Assembly: GCF_000243675.2 (NCBI RefSeq)
Contig: NZ_AHMM02000015.1
Span: 310,001-374,000 of the forward strand
Source: Leptospira inadai serovar Lyme str. 10
GTDB lineage: Bacteria; Spirochaetota; Leptospiria; Leptospirales; Leptospiraceae
Direction of reading: 5' to 3'
DNA: 64,000 nt
Shown: positions 58,894-64,000 of the stretch, in pieces
Layout of the letters: each line of letters opens with the position of its first letter
Position numbering within the stretch: position 1 is the first letter of the stretch
The notes under the pieces: generated by a model
Database searches by the model: none
What the model was told of the DNA's origin: nothing
Seen by the model: the letters and a program-made list of their open reading frames with translations, nothing else
Made by a program: the position numbers and the translations under genes

Positions 58894-60507
58894 ATGTTAG
58901 GATTAACGTCACAAAAAAAGAACATTGAATCCGAAAGAAAACAACTTTCGGTCGCCGTAACCGACAGAGAGGTCATGATGATCGACGGCACCACATTGGT
59001 GTCTATGACCGATTTGAAAGGAAAAGTCACTTACGCCAACAAGGAATTTTTAGAGATAGCCGGATTAACGGAATCGGAACTTATCGATAAACCGCATAAT
59101 GTGGTTCGACACCCGGATATCCCTCGCAGCGTTTTCCATGATTTTTGGTCCACAATACAAAGCGGAAAACCATGGCGAGGAATCGTAAAAAACAGAAGTA
59201 AGAACGGGGACCATTATTGGGTGGATGCGAACGTTGCACCTAAATTTGAAAACGGCAGCATCGTAGGATATATGTCCGTAAGGAGAAAGCCGACCCGTAA
59301 GCAAATTGACGAGGCATCAAAGCTTTATAAAAATATATTGTCCGGTATAACGCGATTCCCGTCAACGAACTCCAAAAAACTATCGATTAGGCTTAAATTA
59401 TTATCTTCCGTATTCCTAAGTTCCGTAGTCGTTGCTGTGTTGGTAGTCTTTCCTCATTTCGGAATCCCGCCCGTCTATTCCTATATTTTAGGTTCGGTAA
59501 CGATCATTTTTCAATGCGCGGTGGCTCCGTACTTTCTCAGCTACAGTATTTTAAAACCGATTCAGAACGCCAGCAATATCGCCAACCGGATCGCAAGCGG
59601 GGACCTTTCAGTTAACATTTCGCATAATCGAAATGATGAAATCGGTGAATTGGAAAAATCGATTCTCAATATGTTGATCAATACAGCCGCTCTTATCTCG
59701 CGATTGAAAGAAAACGGAAACATACTGTTTCAGTCTTCCAGCGATCTATCCGGCGCCAGTTTGAATTTGTCTTCGGGAATCGAACAGATGTCCCAACAGT
59801 CTCAGACGATTGCGGCCGCCGCCACTCAAATGAATCAAAACCTGAATATGATCACAAGCTCGATCGAAGAAATGTCCGTTTCGGTTGGCGAGGTCGCCAA
59901 GAAAGCCGCTGATTCGGCGAAGATCGCTAGGGAAGCAAACAGCACGGCTCTAGAAACCGGCGGAGTAGTTAAAGAATTAGGCGATAACGCACGAGAAATC
60001 GGTAATGTAATCGAGAGCATTTCAAATATTGCGGCGCAAACCAAACTTTTAGCGCTGAACGCCGCAATCGAAGCCGCTGGAGCCGGAGAGGCCGGGAGAG
60101 GGTTTGCCGTAGTCGCATCGGAAGTTAAAGAATTGGCGAGGCAATCGGCGGAATCGTCGGAAGAAATCAAAAATAAAATCTCAGCCATTCAAAAAAGTAC
60201 GGAGCGGGTTACGGAATCGATCGGAAAAATCACTTCCGTTATCGCCGAGGTGAACCAAATCAGCGGTAGCATTGCCTCGGCCGTGGAAGAGCAGTCCATT
60301 ACGACTAAAGAGATAGCTGCCAACGTTAGTCAGACGTCCATGACATCCAACGACGTGACTAAAAACATAAACGGTATTTCCACGGCTTCATTGGACGGTG
60401 CGAAAGAATCCAATAACGTATCGAACCTCGCGAAATCGCTTCAATCCTTGGCGGAAGTCCTAACCACGTTAGTCGCACAGTTTAAAATTTCGAATACGGC
60501 GAATTAA
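58894..60507 (+). CDS. PAS-containing methyl-accepting chemotaxis protein (Aer-like)
   Basis: The product has 537 residues. An N-terminal cytoplasmic PAS domain (about 28-135) carries the Aer-like segment VRHPDIPRSVFHDFW and NGDHYWVDANVAP. Two closely spaced TM segments follow (about 168-188 and 193-212), then HAMP (about 213-265). The signalling hairpin has the conserved tip AAQTKLLALNAAIEAAGAGE. With almost no periplasmic loop it should sense an internal signal. By analogy with E. coli Aer this could be redox or oxygen through FAD, but that is inference. Confidence 0.93.
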   Translation: MLGLTSQKKNIESERKQLSVAVTDREVMMIDGTTLVSMTDLKGKVTYANKEFLEIAGLTESELIDKPHNVVRHPDIPRSVFHDFWSTIQSGKPWRGIVKNRSKNGDHYWVDANVAPKFENGSIVGYMSVRRKPTRKQIDEASKLYKNILSGITRFPSTNSKKLSIRLKLLSSVFLSSVVVAVLVVFPHFGIPPVYSYILGSVTIIFQCAVAPYFLSYSILKPIQNASNIANRIASGDLSVNISHNRNDEIGELEKSILNMLINTAALISRLKENGNILFQSSSDLSGASLNLSSGIEQMSQQSQTIAAAATQMNQNLNMITSSIEEMSVSVGEVAKKAADSAKIAREANSTALETGGVVKELGDNAREIGNVIESISNIAAQTKLLALNAAIEAAGAGEAGRGFAVVASEVKELARQSAESSEEIKNKISAIQKSTERVTESIGKITSVIAEVNQISGSIASAVEEQSITTKEIAANVSQTSMTSNDVTKNINGISTASLDGAKESNNVSNLAKSLQSLAEVLTTLVAQFKISNTAN

Positions 60508-60509
60508 GA

Positions 60510-61604
60510 ATGGTCATGGCAAGTAGCGTGGAACCTAAGAATCAAAGAAAAAGAATCACCGTCTTTGCCGTGGACGATTCCCTCATTTATCGTAATTTAC
60601 TTCGATCCGCAATCATGAGCGAACCGGAATTCGAATTTGTGGGAGCCGCAATTGATGGAATCTTCGCTTTGCCGAAGATAAGTTATTTAAAACCCGACTT
60701 CGTAGTAATGGACGTCGAAATGCCTCAAATGAACGGACTAGATGCTTTAGCCGAAATTAAAAAGAGCAATCCTGAGACTCGCGTAATTATGTTCAGTTCC
60801 CTCACGTCGGAGGGAGCGAAAACGACGCTACAGGCATTGGACATGGGGGCGCTGGATTTTGTCGCTAAACCTTCGCACATGACGAAAGGTAATGCCGGTA
60901 TAAACGAAACGCTCGGATTATTATCGGATAAAATCAAAGCTATTTACGCGCAAGAGCTAGTGCGATTTCAGGATCGTAAAATCGGAACGCTCTCCGGTGA
61001 ATCGGAATTAAAACCGAAGAGAAAATTCAATATCTGCGGGATTGGCATATCGACGGGCGGACCGGCGGCATTACGAGAGCTTCTCTCAAAGTTAAAACCG
61101 GATTTAAGGGGAATTATAATAATCGCTCAGCATATGCCGTCCGGATTTACGAAATATTTGGCGGAGAATCTTACGGCGAGTAGCGACTTCATCGTAAAAG
61201 AAGTCTCGGATGGGGAAATTTTAGAGGAAGGATCCATCTACGTCGCGCCAGGGGGGATGCAATTAGAAGTAATAAGAGATAAGCGGGGAGTGATCGGAAA
61301 AGTTTATCAAGGACCGTTACAAGAGTTATGCAAGCCTTCGGTGAATATTCTATTCAATTCGCTTGCCGAAAATTTTTCGAACGAATCGGTGGGGGTGATT
61401 ATGACGGGAATGGGAGAGGATGGATATCTCGGAATGAAGAAAATGAAAGAAAACGGAGCCTACCTAATCGCACAAAGTAAAGAAACATGTCTTGTTTACG
61501 GCATGCCTAATAAACCCGTGAAAGAAGGCATCGTTAACGAAGTTCTAAGCATCGATTCGATCGCGGAACGAATTTCAAATTTTCTATCCAAGGACCTAAC
61601 GTAA
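60510..61604 (+). CDS. cheB: Chemotaxis methylesterase CheB
   Basis: The 364-residue product has a receiver (about 15-135) with phospho-acceptor Asp68 in FVVMDVEMPQMNG. A linker leads to the methylesterase domain with the catalytic Ser in GISTGGPAALREL, His in IIAQHMPSGFTKYL and Asp in MTGMGEDGYLGMK. It removes receptor methyl groups when phosphorylated by CheA. It starts 2 bases after the receptor gene and overlaps cheR by 1 base (TAATG). Confidence 0.96.
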   Translation: MVMASSVEPKNQRKRITVFAVDDSLIYRNLLRSAIMSEPEFEFVGAAIDGIFALPKISYLKPDFVVMDVEMPQMNGLDALAEIKKSNPETRVIMFSSLTSEGAKTTLQALDMGALDFVAKPSHMTKGNAGINETLGLLSDKIKAIYAQELVRFQDRKIGTLSGESELKPKRKFNICGIGISTGGPAALRELLSKLKPDLRGIIIIAQHMPSGFTKYLAENLTASSDFIVKEVSDGEILEEGSIYVAPGGMQLEVIRDKRGVIGKVYQGPLQELCKPSVNILFNSLAENFSNESVGVIMTGMGEDGYLGMKKMKENGAYLIAQSKETCLVYGMPNKPVKEGIVNEVLSIDSIAERISNFLSKDLT

Positions 61605-62461
61605 TGAGCGAAGAAATTCTAAAATTTATGACCGCTTTAAAAAAAGATACCGGGCTATCCTTAAACGAGGAGAAAATTTATCTGATCGAGAGCAGACTTT
61701 CGGGACTGATGGAAGACTATAAAATGTCATCCTATCAGGAATTAACCGATCGATTTCAAAACCGCTCGGATAGGGAATTCCGCGAAAAAGTCATCGATAA
61801 AATCACGACCCACGAAACCAAATTCTTTCGCGACGATGGACTCTTCGAAGCATTGGTATCGCGAATCATTCCCGAGCTATTAGAACAACGAGTCCAATCC
61901 AATGCGAATTCGATCGGAAGCTACTTAAAAATATGGTGTGCAGCCTGCTCGACCGGCCAGGAACCGTATTCGATCGCAATGGAAATTAAAGAGAAGGCAC
62001 CGGAAATATTTAAGAAAACCAGAATCTTCGCCTCGGATATCGCGTATGACACTCTCATAAAGGCAAAAAGCGGAATTTACAGCAATTTCGAAATTAGTCG
62101 AGGCCTCGATACAAAATATCTTAATAAATATTTTACTAAAATATCTGATACTGAATATCAGATTGACGACGAGATAAAATCGATCGTGGAATATAAATAT
62201 CAAAATCTAATATCGGACGATTTTCCGACCGGATTCGATCTGATTCTATGTAGGAATGTATCGTATTATTTCGATCATGACGATCGAAGAAGGCTATTTA
62301 AGAAGATCCAGAAATCGATGAATCCGGATAGCTTTCTTATCCTCGGTTCGGCCGAATCCATTACGGATTATTCATCCACGTTCATAGTGCGTGAATTCGG
62401 AAAATTTAGATACTACGAATTAAATCCGACAAATGTAACGTTTTTTTCGAAAGGAGCTTAA
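61604..62461 (+). CDS. cheR: Chemotaxis methyltransferase CheR
   Basis: The 285-residue product has an N-terminal all-helical domain (about 1-80) and then an SAM-binding domain with IWCAACSTGQEPYSIAM, ARIFASDIAYDTL-type (TRIFASDIAYDTL) and FDLILCRNVSYYFD. It methylates receptor glutamates, opposing CheB. It overlaps the cheB stop and ends 1 base before cheY. Confidence 0.95.
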   Translation: MSEEILKFMTALKKDTGLSLNEEKIYLIESRLSGLMEDYKMSSYQELTDRFQNRSDREFREKVIDKITTHETKFFRDDGLFEALVSRIIPELLEQRVQSNANSIGSYLKIWCAACSTGQEPYSIAMEIKEKAPEIFKKTRIFASDIAYDTLIKAKSGIYSNFEISRGLDTKYLNKYFTKISDTEYQIDDEIKSIVEYKYQNLISDDFPTGFDLILCRNVSYYFDHDDRRRLFKKIQKSMNPDSFLILGSAESITDYSSTFIVREFGKFRYYELNPTNVTFFSKGA

Positions 62462-62462
62462 G

Positions 62463-62825
62463 ATGGCTACAGCAAAAATTCTAGCGGTCGACGATTCGGC
62501 TACTATGAGGAGTCTCGTTCAGCAGACTCTCGGTTTGGGCGGTTATGAAGTTATTCTTGCCGTTAACGGAAGGGAAGGGATGGAGAAACTCGATATGGAG
62601 CCCGTCGATCTAGTGATCACCGATATCAATATGCCGGTGATGGACGGAATTTCATTTATCAAGGAAGTCAGAAAAAAGAATCAAACGATTCCGATCCTGA
62701 CTCTGACAACGGAATCGGAAGAGGACATTAAACGGCAAGGAGAGGAGGCAGGCGCCGACGGCTGGATCATAAAGCCGTTCCGCCCCGTTCAATTTTTGGA
62801 TATTATCAAACAAGTCCTTCACTAA
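62463..62825 (+). CDS. cheY: Chemotaxis response regulator CheY
   Basis: This 120-residue single receiver has Asp10/Asp11 (VDDSATMRSL), phospho-acceptor Asp54 (LVITDINMPVMDG), Thr in TLTTES and Lys in WIIKPFRP. With no output domain and in a che operon, it is CheY, binding the flagellar switch or acting as phosphate sink. Its start is 1 base after cheR. Confidence 0.95.
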   Translation: MATAKILAVDDSATMRSLVQQTLGLGGYEVILAVNGREGMEKLDMEPVDLVITDINMPVMDGISFIKEVRKKNQTIPILTLTTESEEDIKRQGEEAGADGWIIKPFRPVQFLDIIKQVLH

Positions 62826-62826
62826 T

Positions 62827-64000
62827 ATGAATACAGTCGAACAAAATAAATCCAACAATATCCTTTCATTACCGCAGTTAACGACGATTATACACGCGAG
62901 CGGCTTTGCGACTTCGGACGTACTATACGGCGAAATATCGAGCTTAGGTCAGATACGCTTGATTCCGACCGGATCGATCGAAGAATCGATAGAAACATGT
63001 ATAAATCTTCAACCGCAGATAATTCTACTCGATTTGGATTTAATTCGTCCTGATTTGAATTCGAACTTAAAATTGTTACGTAGATTATGCTCGGATGCAC
63101 TCGTTATTCTAATAGTTTCGAACAACCAATCGATCTCGGAATTGAGCCATATCGATTGGATTTGGTCCTATATTAAGCGCGATAATCTCCAAGAAAATCT
63201 AAAGGAGAGAATCTCTGAGGCATTACAGTTTATAAAAGAAAATTCGGAGCGAATCCAGTTAGGAAGCAGACGGAACGAAAATCTTTCCTCGGAATTGGAA
63301 TGGTTAATTTGGAAGGAATCTTCATCGGGTATTACGGAATTGGAATTAGGTAAAGGAATCCTTACTAGTCTTACTCGAAGTATGTTTCAGGGACTCGGAA
63401 TCGGATCATTGGTCGGTCAACTAGATTTATGCGAATTTTTTATGCAAGAAGACGAAGGTTTTGTAAGAATTCCGGAAAAATTACTCTCGGTCGTGCTTAA
63501 TACCAAAAATCTACTGAGGGATAGAATCGAAAAAATAGAATATTTCAAAAAGTATTTAGATCGTTCCATCGAAAAACAAACGATGAAGTCATCGGACATT
63601 AGAACGTACATAGAGGAGATAATACGAACACTTAGCCCGTTGCTTGAAATAAAAAAGCAGTCTATCGTAATTATGAAAGAATTCGAATCGATCGATTTGA
63701 TCTGCAATCGAGATTTTCTACATTTTTCCATAACCGAAATTCTTGTGAATGCTATGAAATTTTCCCCGGATAATTCGGAGATCGTGGTTTCCTTCGTTAA
63801 GAGCGAAGATACCTGTAGCCTCTTGTTCAAGAATGACGTGAGTTCCTTTATTGAAGGAGGCCCGGGAATCCCGAACGAATATTATTATAAAGTATTCGAA
63901 CCTTTCTTCCGACTCAATAATCTTTATGACGAGCGATTCTATTCTAACGAATTGGGAATGGGAATAGGATTGAATGTGGTTAGAAATCTTGCAAAGCAAA
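62827..64000 (+). CDS. Receiver-like/HATPase protein (3' end outside window)
   Basis: An open frame of 391 codons begins at ATG 62827, 1 base after cheY. The N-terminus (about 1-140) is receiver-like (PQIILLDLDLIRPDLN) but lacks the usual acidic pair. A middle part follows (about 145-270) with no recognisable HisKA histidine. From about 270 it is a HATPase domain: ITEILVNAMKFSPDNSE (N box), VFEPFFRLNN (F box) and GMGIGLNVVRNLAK (G box). It reads off the window edge within the G box. It is probably a kinase or ATP-binding modulator tied to the che operon. No partner can be named. Confidence 0.8.
   Translation, partial: MNTVEQNKSNNILSLPQLTTIIHASGFATSDVLYGEISSLGQIRLIPTGSIEESIETCINLQPQIILLDLDLIRPDLNSNLKLLRRLCSDALVILIVSNNQSISELSHIDWIWSYIKRDNLQENLKERISEALQFIKENSERIQLGSRRNENLSSELEWLIWKESSSGITELELGKGILTSLTRSMFQGLGIGSLVGQLDLCEFFMQEDEGFVRIPEKLLSVVLNTKNLLRDRIEKIEYFKKYLDRSIEKQTMKSSDIRTYIEEIIRTLSPLLEIKKQSIVIMKEFESIDLICNRDFLHFSITEILVNAMKFSPDNSEIVVSFVKSEDTCSLLFKNDVSSFIEGGPGIPNEYYYKVFEPFFRLNNLYDERFYSNELGMGIGLNVVRNLAKQ

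Overview
The window reads as a stretch of a Leptospira-type spirochaete chromosome. The evidence is indirect: many Cys-lipidated proteins with relaxed spirochaetal lipoboxes, an rpsU-yqeY-dnaG-rpoD block, very dense two-component and chemotaxis genes, frequent TTG/GTG starts, and short palindromes of the TGTAGGAACTTCTACA kind. No rRNA gene is present, and I cannot name the species.

Layout. (1) 1-11587, minus strand: a six-gene efflux operon read leftwards as TolC-like channel, Ig-like lipoprotein, small lipoprotein, membrane-fusion protein, RND pump, and a second RND protein that runs off the left edge. The second RND protein has lost the acidic proton-relay residue of TM4. (2) 11588-15417: an insertion-sequence zone with a decayed IS66 transposase tail, a frameshifted gene, a small hypothetical gene and a 2.3-kb IS66 element (tnpA, tnpB, tnpC and terminal inverted repeats). 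(3) 15577-24017: patatin-like phospholipase, small lipoprotein, a 7TM-DISM sensor kinase with NarL-type regulator, a beta-propeller-like gene broken by three frameshifts, an AHSA1-like protein, and a second kinase/NarL pair. (4) 24232-31405: a four-gene phosphorelay operon led by a 1569-residue hybrid kinase with a long HAMP array encoded by 276-bp tandem DNA repeats. (5) 31472-42367: housekeeping genes (fbp, rpsU, yqeY-like, dnaG, rpoD, glpD, tyrS, a polysaccharide deacetylase) and two small unknowns, one resembling a dead GGDEF domain. (6) 42608-47336, minus strand: tRNA-Ala(GGC), a hydrolase-like protein, def and an RND pump. (7) 47398-55470: a coiled-coil protein, a GAF/PP2C/HATPase protein with a STAS partner (a partner-switching module), and a two-subunit biotin-dependent acyl-CoA carboxylase closed by a strong terminator. 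(8) 55906-64000: a chemotaxis operon cheA-cheW-mcp-cheB-cheR-cheY followed by an unusual ATPase-domain kinase cut by the right edge.

Much of the window is signal transduction. Two kinase/NarL pairs and the hybrid-kinase operon lie within 15 kb. The che operon carries its own receptor, both adaptation enzymes and an extra kinase-like protein, so it could act as a self-contained pathway. The most unusual items are the RND partner without its relay residue, inside an operon that also encodes two lipoproteins; the HAMP/REC relay with an inactivated middle receiver; and the che-linked ATPase protein with no visible phospho-accepting histidine.
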